Part shown: piece after piece, positions 55,497-64,000 of the stretch
How the letters are laid out: every line of letters starts with the position of its first letter
Position numbering within the stretch: position 1 is the stretch's first letter
Assembly: GCF_022921055.1 (NCBI RefSeq)
Contig: NZ_CP095065.1
Span: forward strand, 178,619 to 242,618
Direction: 5' to 3'
DNA from: Hymenobacter volaticus
GTDB lineage: Bacteria > Bacteroidota > Bacteroidia > Cytophagales > Hymenobacteraceae
Length of the DNA: 64,000 nucleotides
Made by a program: the position numbers and the translations under genes
Notes under the pieces: model-generated
What the model saw: the letters and a program-made list of their open reading frames with translations, nothing else
Databases searched by the model: none
What the model was told of the DNA's origin: nothing

Positions 55497-55958
55497 GTTG
55501 CGATTGATGCAGATGTTGTTAGCCTTGATAGTGAGCGACCATAGTTCCTAGAAAAGTACCTAACTAAACAAAGATGAGAACAGCTGGAAATGTATAACAA
55601 ATCATAGGTTCCGTTTATAACACCAATTATGTTAAGAAATTTTTCCGGGAATAGCACAGGCCAGCCAGTCGCCTATTTCTCGTTTCTGTCTAACTAGAGT
55701 GGTATCGGCATTTGCAAACCCGGCCAATAGTGCGCCTCGTAAGCATTGTTAATTGCAAGGGTGTGCGGCCTGTTGTTGTCTGTTGTTTGCGACACAATAG
55801 GCCACAAAGACACGCTGGATAGAGTTTAGGAAACTCACTACCTCGCAGAGTTTCCTGAACGTTGATTGGTAAACTAGCTTCTTAAGCTCGAATAGGGCCA
55901 CCGTACGAGAATAGAAGCCTTACGAGCCCCACCAGTTGCTGTTCAGGGAAAGGAGAGC
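55497..55958. other. Intergenic with empty IS target
   Basis: Holds the unoccupied IS target at 55614-55637; otherwise nothing seen. Confidence 0.5.
55614..55637 (-). repeat. Unoccupied copy of IS target repeat
   Basis: On the minus strand it contains CTTAACATAATTGGTGTTAT plus 2 more identical bases, exactly the sequence split by the IS at 47 kb. Confidence 0.7.
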
Positions 55959-56538
55959 TTAATAGGTCACATCAAACCGCCCATTGCGAATCGTTATGAA
56001 GGTGCCCGGAGTAAAGCCCTCTTCGAGCCGGCCTCAAAAGTGCCGGAGACAATACGTCGAACCGTATCGACGCGCGTAAGGACAATGCGCGTCGACTTTG
56101 CGCGGCTGACGAAAAGCTGTCGGAGGCGCCCCTCCGTTAGCATTAAGCCGGTCGCCCGGTGGCCACTCCCCCGGCATCGAGGAGGCCGGGGCCGCCCGCC
56201 CAGTATGTACCGGTTCCCCGCAACGTATCGATGCGTAAGCCAAAACTTTCCTGATGGCGGGCTGTCGCTAATCCGGCCGATAGCGACAGCGAACGCACGC
56301 CGTTGAAGGTGCTCAAATCTGCCTGCAACTTGTTCTCGAAACAGCCGCCGCCCCCGAAGCCAAAGCAGCCCCGGCCGTAGTTGACCCAGACGCGCTCGTC
56401 GATCTCAAAACCCAGGTATTGGCCCCCTCGACGTAACCGCTGGCAGTTTCAACCGGGGTTCGGGCTCGGTGGTGTCGCACCCGAGAAGCAAAAACAGCCC
56501 GGCAGCCAGCCGAACGAACGATACGGGGAAGTTTTCAT
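55959..56538 (-). pseudogene. DUF6252-like lipoprotein, several frameshifts
   Basis: 56538 starts MKTSPYRSF and in another frame continues VRLAAGLFLLLGC (lipobox). Later frames read LGFEIDERVWVNYGRGC-like, LQADLSTFNGVRSLSLSAG, RIVLTRVDTVRRIVSGTFEA and EEGFTPGTFITIRNGRFDVT then Y at 55959. The NGVRSLSLSA... IVSGTFEA... GRFDV.Y order matches Bacteroidota DUF6252-type lipoproteins. Confidence 0.5.
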
Positions 56539-56706
56539 GGTAGACCAGTTAAATAGGAATGCGCGCAAACCTAGTCGCTGTGTCAGTGCTGCCCAACCTC
56601 ATGTACTGATTAAGTAGGCGTTGCTGCTACCCTTGGCTTCCTAAATATGCAGTGAACCTCAGTAAGTTACTGTAGAAAAAAAGGACTTTTCATTTGGCAT
56701 AAGGCG
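56539..56706. other. Intergenic, no gene seen
   Basis: Short gap before the hairpin at 56707. Confidence 0.4.
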
Positions 56707-56752
56707 AAGCGTTGGCCACCTTGTGCGCCGAAACACAAGGTGGCCAACGCTT
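56707..56752. terminator. 19-bp perfect hairpin
   Basis: Arms 56707-56725 and 56734-56752 with an 8-base loop, upstream of the DUF6252-like gene and past the stop of the small gene at 56907. Confidence 0.55.
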
Positions 56753-56884
56753 GATTCGTACACGGAAACGGTGATTTAAGTACTTACCGTCTTTCAGTTA
56801 GGATCTGATAGGGCCCGTGATCAGGCCGTATGTCTGCCAGGTATCAAATTGGTGCGAATAGGGAGCGGAAAGCAGGCTCGCCAA

Positions 56885-57298
56885 TGTCCGAGAAGTCTTT
56901 TTTATGTTAATCACCGAATAAAACTAGAAGGCCATCCGTTTTACTAGCCTGGACGGCCGTCTGAATTGCTTGTAGTTTTGCTGTTGGATACCCCTGCTTT
57001 TCCGCCAGTTCTATCAGCTTTTGCCACTGCGAGCGATATAACCGGGAGATGCCCCATAGGGGTCGACCGGAATACCAGCCGTTTGGCTGAAAGCATAAAG
57101 CAATTCTTCTAAAGGCGTATCAATGGTAGGCTGCCTAGCCACTCTCTTGCTTGTCCTTCCTGCCAGTATATATCAAGCGGCATTGAGCTGGGAGTTGTTT
57201 ATTAAAGTCATTAGATAAACAAAGTATAGGAAGTGCCTACTTAGTGGGGTGTTAACAAGTTAGAATAAGCTGGTTATCATAAAGTTGCTTCTCGGACA
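56885..57298. mobile_element. Small (~410-bp) element with TGTCCGAGAAG ends
   Basis: TGTCCGAGAAGTC at 56885 and the inverted match at 57278-57298 bracket a segment with one small broken gene and no transposase. The right end is identical to the solo end at 45055. It looks like a non-autonomous element or a decayed IS. Confidence 0.45.
56907..57142 (-). pseudogene. Small cargo gene, frameshifted
   Basis: Starting at GTG 57142: ARQPTIDTPLEELLYAFSQT, then AGIPVDPYG. After a shift near 57060 it continues LYRSQWQKLIELAEKQGYPT, then KLQAIQTAVQASKTDGLLVL and stops at 56907. About 78 residues, helical, no family recognised. It lies wholly between the TGTCCGAGAAG ends. Confidence 0.4.
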
Positions 57299-57559
57299 GT
57301 TACAACTACTTAGATACAACTCTTTCCCTTCCTTCAGGCGTTCGACAAAACGCGCTAGGACCTACCATTCATCCGAAGAAGAAGGAAGCAAGAATATATC
57401 CGGGTGTTCTCAGCAGGCAGAAAACAGAGCGTGTTGCTTTCCGCTACCGGACCTTCTTGGCCGGAAAGGGCAGTAAGGGAATAGCAGGAAGCCCTAGCGG
57501 GTGTAGCGACCTTCGATCAAGGCGATAGCACCGATGGAAGCGCGTAAGCGGGCCCTACG
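57299..57559. other. Intergenic, no gene seen
   Basis: No coding signal. Confidence 0.4.
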
Positions 57560-58169
57560 CTACTGTAACTGGCTCTGCAAACGCGCTAGATCCGGTTGCA
57601 TTTCGTTTTGATCTGCTCGAGGCACTGCCGCACCGCCTGCAGGTACACGACCCGGCCCGGTTCGGCATAGTTGGTGGCGCTAAACAGACCCACACGGCCT
57701 TGGCTTCGCCCTCAGCCCGGTAGGTGGCCACGAGTCGCCGTTGGCTATCGAGCACATCGAGCTGGGTGGAAACCGTGGTTTTCCACGCCGAGAGGGCATG
57801 CCCACGGCGTTGGGAATGAACAGCGTCAGCCCGATACCAGCAGCCACGCAGAACCACGGGTCGTGAGGGGCGTGACCTTGAGTTCTAAGAAGCCTTTCTT
57901 ATCGCCGTACGGCGCCGTGAGGGCTTCCCTCGTCTCGCGCTCAAATAAGGTAGCCACATCGCGGGAACGAGTGGCTACCACACTCCCATCGCCATCGGGC
58001 CCGACCACCACCGTGACCTCGTCCAGCTCATCCCGAACGTGGTTCTCCAGGGCCGGCAGCTTCGGCTAAGGGTGACCGCGGTAGGGTTTAACAGACCAGG
58101 GTCGAATGACTTACAGCTGACGCAAAAGAGTAAGGTGATTAGGCTGCTAGAGCGGAGCAAGGGCGACAT
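57560..58169 (-). pseudogene. Lipoprotein of unknown family, several frameshifts
   Basis: 58169 starts MSPLLRSSSLITLLFCVSC (lipobox). Further frames read VVVGPDGDGSVVATRSRDVA, FERETREALTAPYGDKKGFL, TTVSTQLDVLDSQRRLVATY and a tail EMQPDLARLQSQLQ to 57560. ~200 residues if whole. The envelope role is inferred from the signal only. Confidence 0.45.
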
Positions 58170-58449
58170 GGGTGGAGAGTAGAGGTGGCGTTAGGGAATA
58201 GGAACCGAGAGGAGGGCACGTCGGCTCCAGCCTTCCGTCGGTCGTGAAGGAGGCAAAAAGTCGGAATTCCTCCTGCGGCACGGGAAAGGACCTGCTGCGA
58301 GAAGCAGACAGCACAAGGAGCAGGCCAAGGGGCGAAAGGTTGTAGCAGGGCGGCTTTGAGGGTGCTACACAACCGGCGAAAATGCGATAAATGCTTGGCT
58401 TCTAGTATTTTGTTCGCTTTCGCAAGAGGAAAACAGCAGCTTTTAGGTC
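58170..58449. other. Intergenic, no gene seen
   Basis: Nothing recognised between the lipoprotein and block B. Confidence 0.35.
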
Positions 58450-58810
58450 GAAAATCCCTGGAGATACTCCCTTTTTTGTCCGGATAGCGACTGGGGATAC
58501 TCCCTTTTGCTCCGGTTGGCGAGGAGATACTCCTTTTTTCATTCGGTTACCGCGCCAAAAGCTCCGGAGCCGCAAGAGGCCAGACAAAAACGCGGTTTGC
58601 AGCGAATTGACCGGATCACCACCGGAGCCAACAGCGTGCCTCCGGCCAGACGAAGCAGTAGGTGTAGCGGGCGATGGTGGCGGATAATCAGGACGGGTTG
58701 ACGCGCCCCTCTTTCGAGCCCCGCCTCCTGTAAGAGGGTAAAAGGCCGCGCTGTTTCCGCACTGCTTCAGTGATCGACATTTTTCTACGCCTGATAAGGG
58801 GCCCTTATCA
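58450..58810 (-). repeat. Iteron-like block B (inverted partner of block A)
   Basis: On the minus strand: palindrome at 58809-58793, then the shared ~230-base stretch, then three GGAGTATCYCC units (58523, 58493, 58460; 30 and 33 bases apart). Diverged from block A by many substitutions and small gaps. Confidence 0.65.
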
Positions 58811-58926
58811 TGACTATACACAGTTGCTATAGCACCTTGCTAGGGACGTTTAGAAAAGAGCCAAGCTGTTTACCCTGCCGCCTGCTGGTCCACTACCTAA
58901 CTACCTCCTGTCATAAGAGACCCGAA

Positions 58927-58962
58927 AAAAAGCGTCTTCCACCATGGTGGAAGACGCTTTTT
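58927..58962 (-). terminator. 36-base perfect palindrome terminator
   Basis: Ends in T-runs on both strands (AAAAAGCG...CGCTTTTT), 24 bases past the T9SS-domain stop. Probably bidirectional. Confidence 0.75.
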
Positions 58963-58985
58963 GTAGATTTAAGACCGGTCAGAGC

Positions 58986-59423
58986 TTAATGGGTCACGAC
59001 GAGGCGCACTGATTCGCGCTGGCCGCTAACGAGCAGCGAACAGGTGTACAAACCCGCTGGTAACTGTTCGCTACGCAACGACAACTCGTAGGAATGCCCT
59101 TGCCGCACGGGCCCGTCGTACAAGGTGGCTACCTGCTGGCCCAGTTGATTGTAGACAAGCACCTGCGCGGGCCCATCGAGCACGGGCCGGAAGCGAATGG
59201 TGGTGGGGCCCGTTGCGGGGTTTGGATACACGGCCAACTGCTGCCCGCTTGCTGGCGAAGCAGACGCCGTTGGCTGGGTTGTTGCACTCAAGACCTTCGC
59301 CGTCGCTTGGAGGCTTGCGTGTACGCAACGGTCGCAAATTGCTGGCTGGAACCAAGGCCGCTTTCCGAGCGTCCCGTTACCAGCACTCGCCGAGGCATCC
59401 ACGCGAGGCCGTGACCTGGTCAT
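58986..59423 (-). pseudogene. T9SS sorting-domain protein, C-terminal fragment
   Basis: LAVYPNPATGPTTIRF, AQVLVYNQLGQQVATLYDG and LPAGLYTCSLLVSGQ, ending RLVVTH, form a full type IX secretion C-terminal signal. The upstream ~50 codons have no recognised domain and there is no signal peptide, so the gene is truncated or frameshifted upstream. Confidence 0.7.
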
Positions 59424-59483
59424 AGCCGTTGGCCGGCCGTTATAGCGCGCGACCCACTGTTGCTCTCCACTGCTGCCCGCTGT

Positions 59484-59500
59484 GATAAGGGCCCCTTATC
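59484..59500. repeat. Third GATAAGGGNCCCTTATC palindrome
   Basis: Shares its GAGGG flank (inverted) with the left flank of block A, whereas block B shares the right flank AGGCGTAG. Confidence 0.6.
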
Positions 59501-59676
59501 GAGGGAATGCTAGGGCTATGCTGGCTTGTCTTCGCCTTGGTCGATAAGAAGCAATAAGCACCGAAACCTACCCTCAACCAAGCCCAGTTTGTAGAAGCTT
59601 TGACCGAGCGGTTTCTCTAGTTTTGGTGGTGAACCCCTGATATGGGGAACTGACTATTATTCTCGTATCAGCTGGA

Positions 59677-60819
59677 TTACCTGGTGATGGTCCCTTGTTG
59701 TATTCGTACTAGGTAGACGCCGGGTGGTAAGCCGTTGGCGGGCCGAGAGGCAATACATTGGTCCAGGAAGCAAGGGGCGGTCTGGCTCCTCAGTGTACGC
59801 CCCAGCGCATCAGTCAGCTGCCAGCTGAGGGGGCGGCGTCGGCAATGTACACCAGCAGGGTCGGCACTTCGCTGCCGCGCACTGGATTAGGGTAGAGCTG
59901 CGCGGTAAAGCCGACGGAGCGGCTCTCTGGCGTCAGGGGCCGCGAGGTGCTCGAGTTGCTGATCGTTAGCACCCCGAGTTGCGTCACGATGGCTGTGAAG
60001 CGCGGGCGCTGCTGGTGGCCGGGCGCCCTGCCGGTCCAGGGCCGCTGGCTTGGTCGCCTGCAGAGCTGGCGGATGTCGTGAAGTCGAGGCCATTATCGTC
60101 GTCGCTGATCCAACTCACGGTGGCCGAAACGGAGCACTGAGCGGCTGCGAGCCGCCACCTGCAGAGCCGGTCGATACCCCGGGTGCCGCCACAGTGGTGC
60201 CGTAGCTTATCCCTGCGGCGTGCAGGCCCGCCGTGCGCGTGACCGTGACGGGTCCTAGGTTCTGCTCGTTTGAATCAAGCACCAGCCCATTGCTGAAGTC
60301 GACCGGACCCGTAGCGGCACTCACGCTTGCGCGCGTCAAAGCCAGGCGGCCCTGCACGTACTGGCCGGACCTTCGCCCACGATCCGTCCCCCGTCAGGCA
60401 GGCTTAGCGTGGCCAGCGGGCACCCGTCTCCATCCCTGCGTGCGCACCAGACCCCGGTCAGGGTAAGCAAGGAGGTGATCACTAGGTCCTGAGTGACCAG
60501 CAAGCGGTTGGCGCCCGCCGCGCCCGTGTTGCGGAGGGTGATAGCCGATACGGCGGCCGTGCCGGGGCGGAAGACTTGGTGCGGGTACCCGCGAACAGCA
60601 GCAGGCCCGGCGAGGTGAAGGTACCCGCGTTAGTCAGGTCGCCCTCGAGGTGCAGCGTGCCGGCGTTGGTCAGGGTGCTACCGGCCTGGTTGAGCACGCC
60701 CCCGGCCACGTAGAGCGTGCACCGGCTTCGACCGTGAGGATGGCCCCCTGGTTGGTCAGGGTTTGGGAGAAGCCGGGGAGGGCGGGCAGCGCGAGGATCA
60801 GGGGAAGGAAAAGTTTCAT
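59677..60819 (-). pseudogene. T9SS-secreted surface protein, several frameshifts
   Basis: 60819 starts MKLFLPLILALPALPGFSQT. Following frames read GGVLNQAGSTLTNAGTLHLE, LTNAGTFTSPGLLLFAG, FSNGLVLDSNEQNLGPVTVT, then a T9SS signal: VGFTAQLYPNPVRG, LTDALGRTLRSQ and GLPPGVYLVRIQQGTITR to 59677. The N...AGTL..EG...NAG.F repeats are typical of passenger beta-helices in Bacteroidota surface proteins. At least three shifts. It follows the repeat protein by 61 bases and may be co-transcribed. Confidence 0.6.
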
Positions 60820-60880
60820 AACTAGGCAGGGGGAAGCAGGCAGAGGAAAGAGGGCTAAAGCAGCGATAGCACCAGGGCGG

Positions 60881-63548
60881 TTAGCGCTGGGCTTGCCCAC
60901 TGCCGGCTTCCAGGGCCCGTAGCCGCGTCTCGAAGGCGGCAGTGGTGGCCGTGGCCTGGGCTGCTTTGGCTTCGGCGTGGCGGTGCGCGCTTGCAGCGCG
61001 GCATTTTGGGCTGCTAGTTCTTTGAGGGCCTCGATGAGCACGGGCGTCAGCTGGGCATAGTTGATCGCTTTGTAGCCTTCTTTGTCGTGCTCACTAGCTC
61101 AGGGTAGATTTTTTCCACTCCTGCGCCAGCAGACCCACCTGCTCGGTGCCGACCGTACCGCCGTGGGCCACGCCCAGGGTGTTCCAGGTGTAGCGCACGC
61201 CGCGTAGCTGCAGCACCGCGGCAGCGCGCCGGCCAGTGGACGCACCTGCTGCTTGAAGCGGGCATCGGAGGTGTAGACGGTCGCGTTCACCGGATATCGC
61301 CCGCTACATCGAGCAGGTAGCCCGGCGCTTCCGTCCCGATGCCAACGCGCACGGCAGAAGCCCCGGTGCCACCGAGCACGAGGGAATTGCTTTGGCTCAC
61401 CCGGGCTTGGTAGCCCAGAGCCGTGGCGTTGGTCAGCGCACCGGAAGTGGGGCCGGCGCCTTGGCCCAGGGCGGTGTTGTTGCTGCCCGTGGTATTGCTG
61501 CGGCCGCTGTCGGTGCCGTTGAACACATTGCCACTGCCCGTCGTGTTGCTGCGGCCGCTGTTGGCGCCGCTGAACACGTTGTTGCTGCCCGTGCGGTTGA
61601 CGAAGCCGCTGAAACTGCCGCTGAACAGGTTCTCGCTGCCCGTCGTGTTGTCGAAGCCGCTTTGATAGCCGCTGAACACGTTCAAGTTACCGCTCGTGTT
61701 GCTGCGGCCGCTGTTGGTGCCGCTGAATACGCTGCCGAAGCCGATCGTGTTGCTGAGGCCGCTTAGATAACCGCTGAACACGTTATTGCTGCCCGTGCTA
61801 TTGTTGAGGCCACTTTCATACCGTTGAACACGTTGAAGCTGCCTCGGTATTGCTGCGGCCGCTTAAACCACCGCTGAATGTGTTGTAGATGCCCGTCGTA
61901 TTGTTGTAGCCGCTGTTGGTGCCACTAAACACGTTGCCGCTGCCCGTATTGTTCCGATAGCCGCTTTGAAAGCCAGTGAACACGTTGTCACTACCGGTGA
62001 TATTATCGACGCCACTATAGGTGCCGCTGAACACGTTGTGGCTACCCGTGCGGTTATTGAGGCCGCTTCCATACCCGTTGAACACGTTAAAGCTGCCCTC
62101 GGTATTGCTGAGGCCGCTATCGGTGCCACTGAACAGGTTGCCGGTGCCCGTCGTGTTAGCAATACCACTGTTCGTACCATTGAACACATTGAAGTTGCCG
62201 GTGGTATTACTGCGGCCGCTGTTAGCGCCACTGAACACATTGTTATAGCCCGTCGTGTTGCTGGCCCCACTGCCGGAGCCGCTGAACACGTTATCCGTGC
62301 CGGTGTATTGCTGCGGCCATGCTGGTGCCACTAAACACGTTGTTGCTACCGGTCGTGTTGCTGTAGCCACTGAGATAGCCGCTGAACACGTTGAAGTTGC
62401 CCGTGGTGTTGGCTTCCCCGGCCCGGTCGCCGCTAAATACGTTGCCCGTGCCGGTGGTGTATTGAAGCCACTGTTAGTGCCACTAAACACGTTGCCGGTG
62501 CCGGTGGTGTTGCTACGGCCGCTGTTGGCGCCGCTAAATACGTTGTCGCGGCCCGTCGTATTGCTCAGACCGCTGTTGGTACCGTTGAACACGTTATCCG
62601 TACCCGTGGTGTTGCTTCTGCCGCTGCTGGTACCGCTGAACACGTTGTTGCTGCCCGTCGTGTTATTGAAGCCGCTTTGATTGCCGCTAAACACGTTATC
62701 GCGGCCTGTGGTATTACTGCGGCCGCTTTGATAGCCACTAAACACGTTGAAGTTGCCCGTGGTATTGTTGAAGCCGCTTTGAAAACCAGTGAACACGTTG
62801 TCACTGCCCGTGGTGTTGGCCTGCCGGCCCGGTCGCCGCTGAACACGTTGCCGGTACCCGTCGTGTTGCTGATGCCGCTGCTGTTGCCGCTAAACACGTT
62901 GAAGCTGCCCGTCGTGGTGTTATAGCCACGTAAGCCCCGCTGAACACATTGAAGTTGCCCGTGGTATTGCTGCGGCCACTTGATAGCCACTGAACACATT
63001 GTTGTAGCCCGTCGTGTTGTTTTCGCCGCTTTGAAAACCACTGAACACGTTACCACTACCCGTCGTGTTGGCTTGCCCGGCCTGGAAACCGAGGTAGAGG
63101 TTGTTGCCAACGGTATTCTGGCCCAGGTTCAAGCCACCATCGGCGCGTACGCCCAGGCCCACGGCCGTGCCGACGCTGGCTCCCGTGCCCGTTAAGGCAT
63201 TACCTTGCAATTGCAGCGCTTGGGTGGCGGTATGGTTGCCCAGGTTGTCGCCGCCGCCGGCACCCATTGGCTGCCAGTCCGGGGCCGCGGGGTGCCCCGG
63301 TTGAAGTAGAAGCCGGCCGGCCCATCGGTTTGAAACACGAGCAGGCCCGTGGCCGGGCGGGTGATGGCCGTGCGCTGGGCTGCGGTCAGGCGCGGCAGCA
63401 ATGCCCCCTTGGCTGACGAGACGATATCGAGGGCCGCCGAGGCATCAGGGGCGGTGGTGCCAATGCCGACGCCGTTCTGAGCTTGGGCAGCAAGGGGGAA
63501 GGCCAGCAGCAGCAGCAGGCCCCATGAGGGGGAAAAGTTTACCATCAT
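60881..63548 (-). pseudogene. Large repeat protein with S74 intramolecular chaperone domain, several frameshifts
   Basis: 63548 starts MMVNFSPSWGLLLLLAFPLA then QAQNGVGIGTTAPDASAALD, a signal peptide and the GIGT.AP.A.LDI start of many Bacteroidota fibre proteins. About 31 copies of a 16-residue unit (NTTGxxNVFSGxxSGxx) fill ~63070-61460. The tail reads NTALGQGAGPTSGALTNATA, VGIGTEAPGYLLDVAG and the S74 domain: NATVYTSDARFKQQVRPLAG with the Ser/Lys pair, VEKIYPELV, ending LEAGSGQAQR at 60881. S74 domains trim themselves and help trimers fold, as on phage tail spikes. Frame breaks occur inside the repeats. Confidence 0.7.
61460..63070 (-). repeat. ~31 tandem 48-bp coding repeats
   Basis: Each unit encodes NTTGxxNVFSGxxSGxx (16 residues). 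Units differ by scattered changes (F/R/L/Y before SN, N/D/S after TG), so they are not recent exact copies. Confidence 0.75.
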
Positions 63549-63597
63549 GCAAGGGATAAGGGAAGGAAGAGATGCCGCCTGCCAGGGCCCAAAGGGT

Positions 63598-63897
63598 TTC
63601 CAGCGTTCTTAGCGCGAACTTTTGGCCGAGAGAGGAATAGCCTAAGACGAGAAAGGGTACCTGGATCACCAGCAGCGACCAAAACGCTCCGCTTACCGAA
63701 CTACTCACCCACGAGAGCCCCGTTATTTCGCCGCCGATCAAGCCCTTGGGGAGCCGGAATCCTTTCAAGCCCAAAGCGGCCGAAAAACATGCCTGCCACT
63801 GATAACTGGCCTTGCCGCCACTGACGAACTGCGGGCGGCCGAAGGTGAGAAGTAATTGTCGGTGCCGGGGCCTCTGCTTTCCCCATAGGGGTAGCAC
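63598..63897 (-). pseudogene. YitT-family membrane protein, N-terminal fragment
   Basis: SAALGLKGFRLPKGLIGGEI, TGLSWVSSSVSGAFWSLLVI and VPFLVLGYSSLGQKFALRTL match the first helices of YitT proteins (usual length ~280). The similarity ends at about 63598, 50 bases before the repeat-protein start, so the rest is lost. The frame may begin further right, toward the window edge. Confidence 0.55.
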
Positions 63898-64000
63898 TCC
63901 CTGACCGGGCGAAATTCTTCGCCCGGATGCGCGCTAGAATAAGGAGAGCCCACCACATCATAACCAGCACAAGCTAGGTGCCATTCCATTAAGATCCCGG

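Noticed and set aside
61392..62680. Rightward open frames in the repeat region
   Set aside because: Reverse reading of the NTTG repeats; no independent gene.
61460..63070. CRISPR-like array
   Set aside because: 48-bp units are contiguous coding repeats with no spacers and no cas genes nearby.

Overview
The window looks like part of a Hymenobacter-type genome (Bacteroidota, Cytophagales). The signs are a type IX secretion sorting domain (YPNP...G...YN.LGQ), a TonB receptor with a carboxypeptidase-like N-terminal domain, a LytTR regulator with a TPR-containing LytS-type kinase, a GldM-like lipoprotein, TAnnTTTG-type -7 boxes and a high-GC backbone. No rRNA, tRNA or CRISPR array was seen. Many genes are broken by single-base shifts, often in runs of G or C. 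Several may be sequencing errors rather than true pseudogenes, so protein ends in this window should be read with care.

Layout. 0-3.9 kb: the C-terminal part of a GH9 glycoside hydrolase, a frameshifted regulatory-domain lipoprotein and a tyrosine recombinase. 3.9-8.4 kb: a strikingly AT-rich island. It carries a tightly overlapped operon of an ATP-grasp ligase, a C39/papain-like peptidase and a two-helix membrane protein. Upstream are tiny ORFs, a dyad and a rho-independent terminator that splits the leading ORF from the ligase. This is the best candidate for an undescribed system, possibly a graspetide/RiPP-like pathway. 8.5-12.2 kb: a LytTR/LytS two-component pair and a TTHB210-like lipoprotein. 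12.9-20.8 kb: a His-rich small protein, a siderophore-type TonB receptor, an ABC ATPase with two DUF3526-type permeases and an AspA-like zinc hydrolase, which together look like a metal/ligand transport locus.

21-42 kb: a dense block of redox and stress genes with their own regulators. It holds AraC-SDR, a cupin, a secreted alpha/beta hydrolase, AraC, two SDRs, an NmrA remnant, two NAD-dependent epimerase-like genes with a TetR, a broken Old Yellow Enzyme with a divergent HxlR, a broken TetR with a divergent DUF1348 gene, two aldehyde dehydrogenases (one without the catalytic cysteine), an SDR, and a Crp/Fnr regulator with another SDR. Operator-like dyads and direct repeats can be placed beside several of them. 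The set resembles electrophile/quinone/aldehyde detoxification assembled from regulator-enzyme pairs.

42-59 kb: accessory, plasmid-like DNA. It is bounded by two diverged, inverted ~380-bp blocks, each with a 17-bp palindrome and three GGAGTATCYCC dyads spaced about 33 bp apart. Inside are an RHH-like protein, an Ntn-type amide hydrolase, HEAT, GldM-like and DUF4288 proteins, several unknown small genes, an IS1182-type element whose empty target site is present elsewhere in the window, and other dispersed repeats. 59-64 kb: T9SS surface proteins, including a ~31-unit 16-residue repeat protein ending in an S74 self-chaperone domain, and a YitT fragment at the right edge. Long, nearly perfect hairpins (up to 36-bp arms) sit in many of the intergenic gaps across the window.
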